A DNA stretch of 64,000 nucleotides from Blastococcus sp. CPCC 205250 (lineage in GTDB: Bacteria; Actinomycetota; Actinomycetes; Mycobacteriales; Geodermatophilaceae): the NCBI RefSeq assembly GCF_019799925.1, contig NZ_JABGCG010000002.1, positions 248,001 to 312,000 on the forward strand, given 5' to 3'. How positions within the stretch are numbered: position 1 is the first letter of the stretch; the number at the start of each line of letters is the position of its first letter. The notes under the pieces were generated by a model, which was not told the DNA's origin, ran no database searches, and was given only the letters and a program-made list of their open reading frames with translations. Made by a program: the position numbers and the translations under genes. Below are positions 43,958 through 52,455 of the stretch, piece by piece.

Positions 43958-44667
43958 GCGCCACCCTCGGCCCGGTCCTGGCACCAGGCGAGCGCCCCAC
44001 CCGCCAGTCCGCGGGCCTGAGCGTCTCGCGGGTGCTCCGCGCGGTCGGTGCCGGAGTGGCACTCGGCGGCCTGGTCGGCATGGTCGCCGATCCGGGTGGC
44101 ACGTACGTGCTGGCCTTCGTCGTCGGCTTCCCCGTCGCGCTGCTCATCACGATCGGCCGCATCACCGGGGCGGTGCGCCGATCGCTGCCGGCCGCCGGGC
44201 CGGTCCCCGGCGGCCGGCTGGCCCTGGCCCGCGTGGAGAGCATCCGGCGGACGGGCGTGGAGCTCAACGACCAGCCGCAGTGCGAGCTGCTGCTGGTCGT
44301 GAGCCCCGAGGCCCTGCAGCCGGGCACCGGGCGGCCCTACGCGACGACGACGCGGGCGATCGTGGACGTCGTCCAGCTGGCCGCCCACCAGCCCGGGTCG
44401 GTGGTCGTCGTGCAGCAGCCCGACCCGGCGCTGCCCGACGTCACCCTCGTGGCCGCGCCGCCGGCCGACGCCGTGGCCGCCGCCCGTGCCGAGGCCCGGC
44501 GGGACCCGGAGAGCGCCGCCATCCCGCCGCTGGACCGGGTGCCGCTGCGCGAGCCGGCGCCGGTGCCGCTGTTCGGCCCGGCGCCCTCGCCGGGCTCGGT
44601 CCTGGCCTGCCTGGTGCTCCTCGTGGCCGCGGGCGGAGCCGTCCTCGCCCCGACCCTGTTCGGCTGA
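43954..44667 (+). CDS. Membrane protein of cassette copy 2 (no copy-1 counterpart)
   Basis: 237 residues. Two N-terminal helices (VLRAVGAGVALGGLVGMVA and YVLAFVVGFPVALLITIG), a soluble middle of about 130 residues beginning RLALARVESIRRTGVELNDQPQCELLLVVSPE, and one C-terminal helix (LACLVLLVAAGGAVLAPTL). The middle resembles OB-like domains of other actinobacterial membrane proteins but I cannot name the family. GTG overlaps the lipoprotein stop, so the two are coupled. The upstream cassette lacks this gene. Confidence 0.7.
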   Translation: MSATLGPVLAPGERPTRQSAGLSVSRVLRAVGAGVALGGLVGMVADPGGTYVLAFVVGFPVALLITIGRITGAVRRSLPAAGPVPGGRLALARVESIRRTGVELNDQPQCELLLVVSPEALQPGTGRPYATTTRAIVDVVQLAAHQPGSVVVVQQPDPALPDVTLVAAPPADAVAAARAEARRDPESAAIPPLDRVPLREPAPVPLFGPAPSPGSVLACLVLLVAAGGAVLAPTLFG

Positions 44668-44680
44668 GGGGGCGGACGGC

Positions 44681-45691
44681 ATGGGCGGCGCGGAGGTCGG
44701 TCTGCGCGAGCGCAGCGGCCTGCCCGCGGACCTCAGGGGATGGGCGGCCGGGCACGGCCTCGAGGCCCTCGGCAGCGGCAACGCGAGCGGCTACACGTCG
44801 GTGCTGCCCGGCGACCCCGAGCGGCAGTTCGACGTCGCGCGCGGGACGACGGTCTCCGGCCGGGACGTCTGCCTGTGGCGCGGCTGCGACGACACCGGCC
44901 GGCCGGTCACCTGCGCGGCGGCGGTGGTGCCCGAGGCGGCCCTGCTCCCCCCGTTCTCGTCCCGGCGCGGGGGCCCGGGCGACCCCGGCGACGGGACCGG
45001 CCGGATCGTGGCCGGGTGGCTGGCGGGCCCGGTCGCGGCCGGACTGCGGCAGGACCGGGTGCGGCTGTCCTCCGCCTACGGGCTGCTCCTGCTCCGGCGC
45101 GACGGCCACGCGGCCGCCGACGCGATGGACCGGCTGCTGCGGCAGGTCGACGAGGCCGCCCGCGACCTCGCCGCCGCCTGCGCCCCGCTGCACCGGCCGG
45201 CGGCCTTCGCCACCGCGCTGCCCGGGGCGCTGTGGCCGGCGCGCGAGGAGTCCGCGGGCCGGGCGTGGCCCCCCTCGCCGCTGCTGGAGGAGGTCCACCG
45301 GCTGGGCCGCCGCTGGGCGATGGCCCTGGAGGACCCGCGCGCCTACCACCGGGCACTGCCCACCGTGCCGGTCCCCGGCACCGCTTGGGCCGTCGTCCGC
45401 GGCGTCCTCCCGGGGTCGTCGACGCCGGCGCGCATCGCCCTGCACACCGAGGCCCCGCTGCCCGGCGGGAGCGGGCGGACCGCGCTGCTGCTGGCGGCCG
45501 GCGCCGCCGCGCCCACCGCCCCGGGAGGCGTCCGGCTGGAGGGGGCCCCGGTCCCGCTGCGGTACGCCGTCCACGGGGGCGTGCTGGCCGTCTGGGTGAT
45601 GCGGCACCGCGACCGCGGGCTGGGCGACGTGGACGCGCTGGTCGAGCACGGGGTGCCGCTGGCCCGCCGGCTCGGCGTCCCCGCGGACTGA
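44681..45691 (+). CDS. Unrecognised protein, cassette copy 2 (paralogue of 39245-40399)
   Basis: 336 residues, soluble, without signal peptide. I do not recognise a family. Conserved with its paralogue: ASGYTSVLPGDPERQFDVARG, DVCLWRGC, PEAALLPPF, LLLLRRDG, WPPSPLLEEVHRL, HRALPTVPVPGTAWAVVRG and LARRLGVPAD. The predicted composition alternates strands and Arg/Leu helices. GAGGGGGCGG lies 5-6 nt before the ATG. The gene sits between the membrane protein and the LuxR regulator, so it may belong to the signalling pathway this cassette encodes. Confidence 0.72.
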   Translation: MGGAEVGLRERSGLPADLRGWAAGHGLEALGSGNASGYTSVLPGDPERQFDVARGTTVSGRDVCLWRGCDDTGRPVTCAAAVVPEAALLPPFSSRRGGPGDPGDGTGRIVAGWLAGPVAAGLRQDRVRLSSAYGLLLLRRDGHAAADAMDRLLRQVDEAARDLAAACAPLHRPAAFATALPGALWPAREESAGRAWPPSPLLEEVHRLGRRWAMALEDPRAYHRALPTVPVPGTAWAVVRGVLPGSSTPARIALHTEAPLPGGSGRTALLLAAGAAAPTAPGGVRLEGAPVPLRYAVHGGVLAVWVMRHRDRGLGDVDALVEHGVPLARRLGVPAD

Positions 45692-45778
45692 GCAGCACGT
45701 TCGCCGGCCGCCGGCCCCGAGGAGGAGTCCTCTAGTCTGCCCGCGGCAACCGGTCCGGACGAGCAACGGGGAGTGGGC

Positions 45779-48496
45779 GTGGGCAGCTCCCTCGGCAGCA
45801 CCGGGCAGCCTGCCGGGCAGCAGGAGTGGGGCGTGCGCCCGCGCCCGGCCGTGGTGACCCGGGTGCTGGCCGAGCTCGACCGCCCCGGCGTCGTGGGTGT
45901 CGCGCTGACCGGGCCGACCGGGTCGGGGAAGACCACGCTGGCCGCGCAGGTGGGCTCGGCGGCCGCCGTCCGGGCCGCCGTCCTGCTGGTCCGGGGCGCC
46001 ACGCTCGCCGCCGACCTGCCCTACGGCGCCCTCTACCCGTACCTCGACGACGTCGCCGACGACCCGGCCGGCCCCGCGGGCGCGACCATCCCGAACCCCC
46101 TGTCGGTGATCCGCGCCCTGCGCCGGCGCCTGCGGGAGCTCGGCGGCAGCACGGCGCCGCTCGTGGTCGTCGACAACCTGGCGCAGGTCGACGCGCACAG
46201 CGGGCACGTGCTGGGCTCGCTGGCCGGGTCGGGCGCGCTGCGCCTGCTCGTCGTGGCCGACGACCTCCGCAGCGGCCCGGACGCCCTCGTCGACCTCTGG
46301 CGCGACGGGCTGCTGGGGGCGGTCGTCGTCCCGCCGTGGGACGCGGCCGAGGTCGACGCCGCCGTCGCCGCGTACCTCGACGGGCCCGTGACGGCCGCGC
46401 TGCGGCGGCACCTGCACGGGTCCAGCGCCGGCAACCCCATGCTGCTGCGCCACCTGGTGGAGCACGGCGTGGCCAGCGGCGGGCTGGTGCGCTCGTCGGG
46501 GGTGTGGACCTTCGACGCGTTCCGGTGGTCCAACCCCGAGGTGAGCGGGCTGCTCGACGCTCCCCTGGCGCGCTGGACGGCCGAGCAGCGGCAGGTGCTG
46601 GAGCTCATCGCGCTGACCGACCGGCTCCCGCTGCCGGCCGTGAGCCGGCTGCTGTCCGCGGACCAGCTGGAGGGGCTGCAGCGCGCGGGGGTCGTCGTCA
46701 CCACCGCCGGCGCGCCGCCCACCGCCGGCATCGCCAGTCCCGCCCTCGCCCGCGCCGTCCGGCAGCAGGTGCCGTGGTCGCGCCGGCGGTCGCTGCTCGA
46801 GCTGGCCCTCTCGCTGGGCGTGGGCGACGGCGATCCCACCGCCGACCAGGAGCTGGCGCTGGCGGCGCTCACGCTGGACGCCGGCGCCGTCCTCGACCCC
46901 GCCCTCGGGGTCCGGGCGGCCGGCACGGCCCTCCTGCGGTTCGACGCCGCCCTCGCGCTGCGGCTGGCCGGTGCCGTGGCCGACGCCGCCCCACCGGACG
47001 CGCCCGCCGTGGCGGCCGAGGTCGTGCGCTCGCAGGCGCTGCGCTCCCTCGGGCAGGTCGAGCGCTCGGTCGAGCTGCTCGAGCGGCTCCGCGCCGGACG
47101 GTGGACGTCGATGTCGCCCGGCGAGCGCGTGGCCTGGGCGGTGGAGCGCGCCGAGACCGCCCGCTACGCCCCGCCGGCCGAGCAGCGGGCCGCGCTCGAC
47201 GCACTGGCCGCCGTCCGTGCCGCCGCGCCGGCCGAGGGCGCCGACCCCGAGGGCATGCTCGACGCCGCCTGGGCGGGCCTGGCGTTCTCCGGCGCCCACT
47301 ACGCCGAGCTGGCCGAGCGGCTGGCGCCCATCCACGCCGCCGGACCGGGCGCCGGGGTCGAGCGCTGGGCGGTCTGCGGGTCCGTCCTCGCCGCGGCGCA
47401 GGCGATCCTCGGCCGCCAGGAGGAGGCCCTGGCGGTCGCGGACGGGGTGGAGGAGGTGTGGCGGCGCGGGGAGCTGCCCCCCGACCTGGCCATCGTCGCC
47501 ATGGCGGGCCTGAACGTCGCCCTGCTGACCTGCGGCCGGTTCACCCGCGTGCTGGACGTCATCCGGCTGGAGGGGGCCCAGGACCCCTACGAGGACCCCC
47601 GCAACGGGAGCACCAACGACCTCGGCCTGGGCCTGGTGCACGTGCTGCGAGGCGACGGCGCCCAGGCGCGGCCACTGCTGCGCGCGGCCCTGGCGCAGGC
47701 GGCGCTGCGCGACCCGTTCCGGACCGAGGGCCAGGTGCGGGCCGCGCTGGCGTGGGCTGAGGCGCTCGCCGGGGACCGGGAGGCCGCCCGGGACGAGATC
47801 GCGCGCTTCGTCCCCACCACCGGGGTGGTCTACGACGGCCCCATCGGTGCCGAGCACAACCTGTCCGGCGCCCGATTGGAGCTCGGCGACGACGTGCACG
47901 ACGAGGTGGTGGCCCGGGGGCGGGCCCTGCTGGAGCTCGGGCACCTGGGCAACGCCGTCGTCGTCCTGTCGCAGGCGGCCCGGCACGGTTCCGCGGCCGC
48001 CGTCGACCTCCTCCGGTCGGTCCCGATGGAGCAGCCCGGGCCGTGGATGCGGGCTGCCCGCGACCACGCCGAGGGCGTGGCCACGGCGGACGCCGGACTG
48101 CTGGTGCGGACCGCGGAGGCGCTCCTCGACGAGGGCGACCTCGGGTTCGCCGCCGACGTCGCCGCAGCGGCCGCGGCGGCGCCCGGGGCCGGGCGGGAGG
48201 AGGTGCGGGCCGCGACCCGGGTGCTGCAGCGGGCGCGCCGTCGTCAGGGGGCGGCGCCGCCCCCGGCCGAGGACCGGGGGGCCGCGCCGGGGCTGCTCAC
48301 CCGGCGGGAGGAGGAGGTCGCCACGCGCGCCGCCCGGGGACAGTCGAACGCGCGGATCGCCGCGGAGCTGCACCTGTCGGTCCGCACCGTGGAGAGCTAC
48401 CTGCAGGCGGCCTTCGGCAAGCTCGGCGTCAACAGCCGCACCGAGGTGGCCGCCGCCCTGCGGCGGGCCGGTGCGGCGGCGGGCACGGACCCGTAG
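45779..48496 (+). CDS. LAL-type LuxR regulator with N-terminal ATPase (intact copy)
   Basis: 905 residues. N-terminal P-loop ATPase: Walker A GPTGSGKTTLAAQVG, Walker B LVVVDNLAQVD, sensor segment LRLLVVADDLRSG. A long helical-repeat middle (about 330-800) is followed by the C-terminal LuxR/NarL HTH: LTRREEEVATRAARGQSNARIAAELHLSVRTVESYLQAAFGKLGVNSRTEV. Large ATP-binding LuxR regulators bind a ligand in the repeat region and ATP in the N-domain. GTG at 45779 follows GGGGAG by 5 nt, matching the start of the other copy. Conserved boxes precede the lipoprotein genes and a box follows this gene. Confidence 0.87.
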   Translation: MGSSLGSTGQPAGQQEWGVRPRPAVVTRVLAELDRPGVVGVALTGPTGSGKTTLAAQVGSAAAVRAAVLLVRGATLAADLPYGALYPYLDDVADDPAGPAGATIPNPLSVIRALRRRLRELGGSTAPLVVVDNLAQVDAHSGHVLGSLAGSGALRLLVVADDLRSGPDALVDLWRDGLLGAVVVPPWDAAEVDAAVAAYLDGPVTAALRRHLHGSSAGNPMLLRHLVEHGVASGGLVRSSGVWTFDAFRWSNPEVSGLLDAPLARWTAEQRQVLELIALTDRLPLPAVSRLLSADQLEGLQRAGVVVTTAGAPPTAGIASPALARAVRQQVPWSRRRSLLELALSLGVGDGDPTADQELALAALTLDAGAVLDPALGVRAAGTALLRFDAALALRLAGAVADAAPPDAPAVAAEVVRSQALRSLGQVERSVELLERLRAGRWTSMSPGERVAWAVERAETARYAPPAEQRAALDALAAVRAAAPAEGADPEGMLDAAWAGLAFSGAHYAELAERLAPIHAAGPGAGVERWAVCGSVLAAAQAILGRQEEALAVADGVEEVWRRGELPPDLAIVAMAGLNVALLTCGRFTRVLDVIRLEGAQDPYEDPRNGSTNDLGLGLVHVLRGDGAQARPLLRAALAQAALRDPFRTEGQVRAALAWAEALAGDREAARDEIARFVPTTGVVYDGPIGAEHNLSGARLELGDDVHDEVVARGRALLELGHLGNAVVVLSQAARHGSAAAVDLLRSVPMEQPGPWMRAARDHAEGVATADAGLLVRTAEALLDEGDLGFAADVAAAAAAAPGAGREEVRAATRVLQRARRRQGAAPPPAEDRGAAPGLLTRREEEVATRAARGQSNARIAAELHLSVRTVESYLQAAFGKLGVNSRTEVAAALRRAGAAAGTDP

Positions 48497-48511
48497 GAAC
48501 ACCGCAGGACC

Positions 48512-48555
48512 CCGTAGTCGGTACGGTGCCGCGCCCCCGGCCGGCGCAGCAGCCT
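48512..48555 (+). promoter_or_regulatory. Cassette promoter P3: conserved box plus CAGCCT
   Basis: Box CGTAGTCGGTACGGTGCC (48513-48530) contains a perfect CCGTA-N5-TACGG dyad (48512-48526). A -10-like CAGCCT (48550-48555) begins exactly 28 bp after the start of TACGGT, as in P1 and P2, and ends 6 nt before the ATG at 48562. Confidence 0.6.
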
Positions 48556-48561
48556 CGGTGC

Positions 48562-48714
48562 ATGCCCACCACCACCCTGTCCCCCGTGCCCGACGACGTC
48601 GTCCTGCGGCTGGCCGTGCAGCGGGCCCTGGACCACCGCGCGCGGCGCCGGCGGGCGGCCGTCCGCCGGTCGGCGCTGCTGCTGACCACCGCGCCGCCGC
48701 CGGTCCGCCGCTGA
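48562..48714 (+). CDS. Small basic protein downstream of cassette promoter P3
   Basis: 50 residues, very basic, no cysteines (DDVVLRLAVQRALDHRARRRRAAVRRSALLL). The start MPTTTLS resembles MSTTTRT of the lipoprotein, but no lipobox follows, so it may be a remnant of a third cassette start or a real small protein. Support comes from the promoter box and a -10 at leaderless spacing. It ends 70 nt before the AAA ATPase gene. Confidence 0.45.
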   Translation: MPTTTLSPVPDDVVLRLAVQRALDHRARRRRAAVRRSALLLTTAPPPVRR

Positions 48715-48784
48715 CCGCGACACGGGCTAGGTAGTTCTACGGATGTCTACGGCGGTCGCTAGACGACGGCATACGGTGCTCGAC

Positions 48785-49975
48785 GTGGATCCCGTCCGGA
48801 ACCCCTACGCGCCCGGCGCCGGCCAGCGCCCGCCCGAGCTCGCCGGCCGGGACGACGAGCTGTCGGCCTTCGACGTCGTCCTCGAGCGGATCGCCCGCGG
48901 GCGGCCGGAGCGTTCCCTCGTGCTCACCGGGCTGCGCGGCGTCGGCAAGACCGTGCTGCTCAACCAGCTCCGGTCCGCCGCGATCGGCCGCGGCTGGGGC
49001 ACCGGGAAGATCGAGGCGCGGCCGGACCAGTCGCTGCGCCGCCCGGTCTCCTCGGCGCTGCACATGGCGCTGCGGGAGCTGCGGCACCCCGACCAGGAGT
49101 CGATGGACGCCGTCCTCGCGACCGTGAAGGCCTTCGCCCAGCGCGCGGTGAGCAGCGACGCGAAGGTGCGCGACCGGTGGCAGCCGGGCATCGACGTCCC
49201 CGCGGCCAGCGGCCGGGCGGACTCCGGGGACATGGAGATCGACCTGGTGGAGCTGCTCAGCGACGCCGCCGGGCTGGCCGCGGACGTCGGCCGCGGCATC
49301 GCCCTGTTCATCGACGAGATGCAGGACGTGCAGGCACCCGACGTCTCGGCCATCTGCGCGGCCTGCCACGAGCTCTCCCAGCAGGGCGCGCCGCTGATCG
49401 TCGTCGGTGCGGGCCTGCCGCACCTGCCGGCGGTGCTCAGCGCCTCCAAGAGCTACTCCGAGCGGCTCTTCCGCTACCTGCGCATCGACCGGCTGGACCG
49501 CACCGCGGCCGACCGGGCGCTGCTGGCCCCCGCCGAGCGGGAGGACGTCACGTTCGAGCCGGCGGCCCTGGACGCCCTCTACGCCGCCGCCGACGGCTAC
49601 CCCTACTTCGTGCAGGCCTACGGCAAGGTCACCTGGGACGTCGCGGCCGCCTCCCCCATCACCGCCGGTGACGTCGCCATGGCCGCCCCGGTCGCCGAGG
49701 CCGAGCTCGCCGTCGGCTTCTTCGGCTCGCGCTACGACCGGGCCACCCCCGCCGAGCGGGAGTACATGCACGCCATGGCCGAGCTGGGCGGGCCGCAGGG
49801 CGCCGCGGTCGCGACCTCCGAGGTCGCGGTCTCCCTCGGCCGCAAGCCCGCCTCGCTCTCCCCCGCGCGCGACTCGCTCATCAAGAAGGGGCTGGTCTAC
49901 TCCGCCGAGCGCGGGCAGATCGCCTTCACCGTGCCGCACTTCGGCCGGTACCTGCTCAGCCACCCCGCCGACTGA
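48785..49975 (+). CDS. AAA/STAND-like ATP-binding protein
   Basis: 396 residues. It opens NPYAPGAGQRPPELAGRDDELSAFDVVLERIARGRPERSLVLTGLRGVGKTVLLNQL, with Walker A GLRGVGKT; Walker B is ALFIDEMQDVQ. The C-terminal about 80 residues (AELGGPQGAAVATSEVAVSLGRKPASLSPARDSLIKKGLVY) form a winged helix. This is a common actinobacterial ORC/Cdc6-like or archaeal-type ATPase of unknown role. GTG at 48785 is preferred to 48743 because TACGGT lies 7 nt upstream. Sequence repeats (GTAGTTCTACGG, GTCTA/TAGAC) fill its promoter region. Confidence 0.8.
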   Translation: MDPVRNPYAPGAGQRPPELAGRDDELSAFDVVLERIARGRPERSLVLTGLRGVGKTVLLNQLRSAAIGRGWGTGKIEARPDQSLRRPVSSALHMALRELRHPDQESMDAVLATVKAFAQRAVSSDAKVRDRWQPGIDVPAASGRADSGDMEIDLVELLSDAAGLAADVGRGIALFIDEMQDVQAPDVSAICAACHELSQQGAPLIVVGAGLPHLPAVLSASKSYSERLFRYLRIDRLDRTAADRALLAPAEREDVTFEPAALDALYAAADGYPYFVQAYGKVTWDVAAASPITAGDVAMAAPVAEAELAVGFFGSRYDRATPAEREYMHAMAELGGPQGAAVATSEVAVSLGRKPASLSPARDSLIKKGLVYSAERGQIAFTVPHFGRYLLSHPAD

Positions 49976-49997
49976 CGGAGGGCCCTGCCCGGAGGCC

Positions 49998-51731
49998 TCA
50001 GCGGGCGGCGGCGCGGGTGCGCAGCGCCAGGACGGCGACGTCGTCCTCCGCGCCGTCGGCGAGCATCACCGACAGCAGCCGGTCGCACAGCTCCTCCAGC
50101 GGCCGGTCCCCGAAGCGGGCCAGCAGCCGGCGCACCTGCTCCCGGCCGTCGTCCAGGGGGACGCCGCGGCGCTCGAACAGCCCGTCGGTGAACAGCAGCA
50201 CCGTGGCGTCGTCGGGCAGGTCCGCCGCGCCGTCGGCCCGGGGACCGCGCCAGCCGATGCCCAGCGGGGGGCCGATCGGCGCGGTGAGGTCGGTGACGCG
50301 GCCGTCGGGCCCGAGCATCAGCGGCTCCGGGTGCCCGGCCGACGACCAGCGCAGGGTGCGGCCGCCGGCGCCGTCGTGCTCGACCCGGCAGACCAGCGCG
50401 GTGGCCATGGTGGGCACCGCCAGCCCCACCAGGGCGTGGTCCACCCGCCGGAGGAGGCCGGCCGGCTCCTCGCACCGGTCGAACGCGATGCCCCGCACCA
50501 GGGTCTTGACCTGGCCCATGGCCGCCGCGGCCTCGATGTCGTGGCCCATCACGTCGCCGATGACGAGGACCATGTCGCCGTCGGGCTGGAGGAAGCTGTC
50601 GTACCAGTCGCCGCCGATGGAGACGCCGCGGGTGGCCGCGCGGTAGCGGACCGCGGTCTCCAGGTGCGGCTGCTGCACCGGCGGCGAGAGCAGGGACAGC
50701 TGCAGCCGCTCGGCGACCTGCTGGTTGGCCGCGGCGAGCCGGGCGTTGTCCAGCGCGAGGGCGGCCCGCCGGGACGCGACCTCGGCGGTGCGCAGCTCGA
50801 CGTCGGTGTGCGGCCCGCGGTCGGGCCCGTTGACCAGGGTGAGGGCGCCGAACTGCTCGCCGCGGGCCAGCAGCGGGAAGGTGGCGACGGCGGAGGGGTG
50901 CAGCGGCGCCAGGGCCTCGCGGCTGACCTCGTCGGCCACCATCTGCTCGACGTGCGCGCTGGTCACCTGCGGGATCACCACCGGCTGGCCGCTGCGCAGC
51001 GCCGTCGGCACCGGGGCGTGGGGGCTGTTGCTGCCCACCCGGGCGTCGGCGTAGCGGTGCATGGCCTCGACCATGGCGGGGTCGCGGTGGGCGCGGCCGA
51101 CGTCCCGGCGGGAGCCGTCGGGGTCCACGACGCTGACCAGGCACCAGTCGGCCAGCAGCGGGACGACGAGGCGGGCGAAGCGGCTCACGGCCTCGTCGCT
51201 GTCGAGGGTGGACGTCATGGCCTGGCTGATGTCGCCGAGCAGCATGAGGTGGCGCCCGGCCAGCTCGGCCTCCGCGGCGGCGTCGGCGGCGCGCAGGGCG
51301 GCCTCGGCGGCGCGCTGGGCGGCCTCCTCGCGGGCGGCGACGGCAGCGGCGCGCTCGTCCTCGGTGCGGCGGCGCTCGGTGACGTCGTCGTAGGTCACCA
51401 CGAGCCCGGCATCGGTGCGGAAGGCGTCGGCCTGGAACCACGTGTCCAGGGGCTCGAAGTAGGCCACCGTGCGGCCGGACTCACCGGTCCGGAACACCGA
51501 CGTGTACAGCTCCTGGAAGGGGCTGCCCACGGCCTCGGGGAACGCCTCCCAGATGCCGCGGCCCAGCAGTTCCTCGACGGTGCGCCCCAGGACCTGCGCG
51601 CCGGCGGGGTTGATGTAGCTGAAGCACCAGGCCTCGTCGAGGACGAACAGCGGGCGGTCCATGCCCTCGACGGCCTGCACCAGCAGGTCGCCGCGCGGCG
51701 GGAGCGCCCGGTCCGTGATCATGGGATCCAC
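49998..51731 (-). CDS. PAS-GAF-PP2C (RsbU-type) phosphatase
   Basis: 577 residues. PAS (about 15-125, with LFVLDEAWCFSYINPAGAQVLGRT), an Ala/Glu-rich coiled coil (about 125-170), GAF (about 180-345, LVVPLLADWCLVSVVDPDG) and PP2C (about 355-575; GGDWYDSF, IGDVMGHD, LLFTDGLFERR, EDDVAVLALR). The GAF motif is close to that of 18502-21102, so they are paralogues. It probably dephosphorylates an anti-anti-sigma factor. It is divergent from an RsbW-like kinase gene (51865). Start GTG at 51731; ATG at 51722 is possible. Confidence 0.86.
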   Translation of the reverse strand: MDPMITDRALPPRGDLLVQAVEGMDRPLFVLDEAWCFSYINPAGAQVLGRTVEELLGRGIWEAFPEAVGSPFQELYTSVFRTGESGRTVAYFEPLDTWFQADAFRTDAGLVVTYDDVTERRRTEDERAAAVAAREEAAQRAAEAALRAADAAAEAELAGRHLMLLGDISQAMTSTLDSDEAVSRFARLVVPLLADWCLVSVVDPDGSRRDVGRAHRDPAMVEAMHRYADARVGSNSPHAPVPTALRSGQPVVIPQVTSAHVEQMVADEVSREALAPLHPSAVATFPLLARGEQFGALTLVNGPDRGPHTDVELRTAEVASRRAALALDNARLAAANQQVAERLQLSLLSPPVQQPHLETAVRYRAATRGVSIGGDWYDSFLQPDGDMVLVIGDVMGHDIEAAAAMGQVKTLVRGIAFDRCEEPAGLLRRVDHALVGLAVPTMATALVCRVEHDGAGGRTLRWSSAGHPEPLMLGPDGRVTDLTAPIGPPLGIGWRGPRADGAADLPDDATVLLFTDGLFERRGVPLDDGREQVRRLLARFGDRPLEELCDRLLSVMLADGAEDDVAVLALRTRAAAR

Positions 51732-51864
51732 TCTGCCTCATGGGCGCCCCGGGACCGGTCACCCGACGCGGCACACCACCCTGATGGGGATCACACGGTT
51801 GAGCCGGAGCGCGGGTGGGCACCCCGGAGACATCCCAGAACCGGACGCTGACGGGGGCGAGGAC

Positions 51865-52323
51865 ATGAGTCGACTGGCGTGGCCGCTGCGGCCGCTGCCG
51901 GACGGCCGGGGCGAGATGTGGCGGTGGGACCTCGGGTCGCTCGCCGAGCTCCCGGCGGTCCGCGCCGCTCTGCGGGCCCGGCTGGACGAGGTCGGTTTCC
52001 CGCGCGACGCCGACGACCCGGTCGCCGACCGCATGATCCTGGCGTTCGACGAGCTGGCGTCCAACGCCCTGCGGCACGGGGACCGGCCCGTCGTGGCCAC
52101 GGTCATCGCCGGGAGCGGTGGCTGGATCTTCGACATCAGCGACCGGGCGCGCGACACCATGCCCGCGCCGGCGGTCGGCCGCGACCCCGCCCAGGGCGGG
52201 CTCGGCCTGTACCTGGTGGCGCGTCTGGCGGTGGCGCACGGCTGGTACGTCGACGACGTGTGCAAGCACGTGTGGGCCTGCCTGCCCACGACCGTCGAGG
52301 ACCTCGCGCCCGCGTACGGCTGA
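51865..52323 (+). CDS. RsbW/SpoIIAB-like HATPase (anti-sigma factor kinase)
   Basis: 152 residues. MILAFDELASNALRHGD contains the N-box of GHKL ATPases, followed by DISDRARDTMP and GGLGLYLVARLAVAHGW, the G1/G2 boxes of the HATPase_c_2 class. In partner switching it phosphorylates an anti-anti-sigma protein and sequesters a sigma factor. No sigma or STAS gene is adjacent; the divergent PP2C phosphatase is the likely functional opposite. ATG 51865 is preceded by GGGGGCGAGG. Confidence 0.82.
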   Translation: MSRLAWPLRPLPDGRGEMWRWDLGSLAELPAVRAALRARLDEVGFPRDADDPVADRMILAFDELASNALRHGDRPVVATVIAGSGGWIFDISDRARDTMPAPAVGRDPAQGGLGLYLVARLAVAHGWYVDDVCKHVWACLPTTVEDLAPAYG

Positions 52324-52373
52324 GGCCCGTCAGCGGGTCGCGGACGGGCCCCGGAGGACGACGGGGTGGATGC

Positions 52374-52417
52374 GCCCGGGGCGGCGGGGCACGGATGGCC
52401 CTGCGCCGCCCCGGGGC
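52374..52417. terminator. Convergent terminator hairpin
   Basis: GCCCGGGGCGGCG (52374-52386) pairs with CGCCGCCCCGGGGC (52404-52417), one bulge, between the HATPase gene and the end of the cheB operon. Confidence 0.75.
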
Positions 52418-52455
52418 AGCTCCCTGGGCCGGGGGTCACCCGGCCGCCAGGTGGA

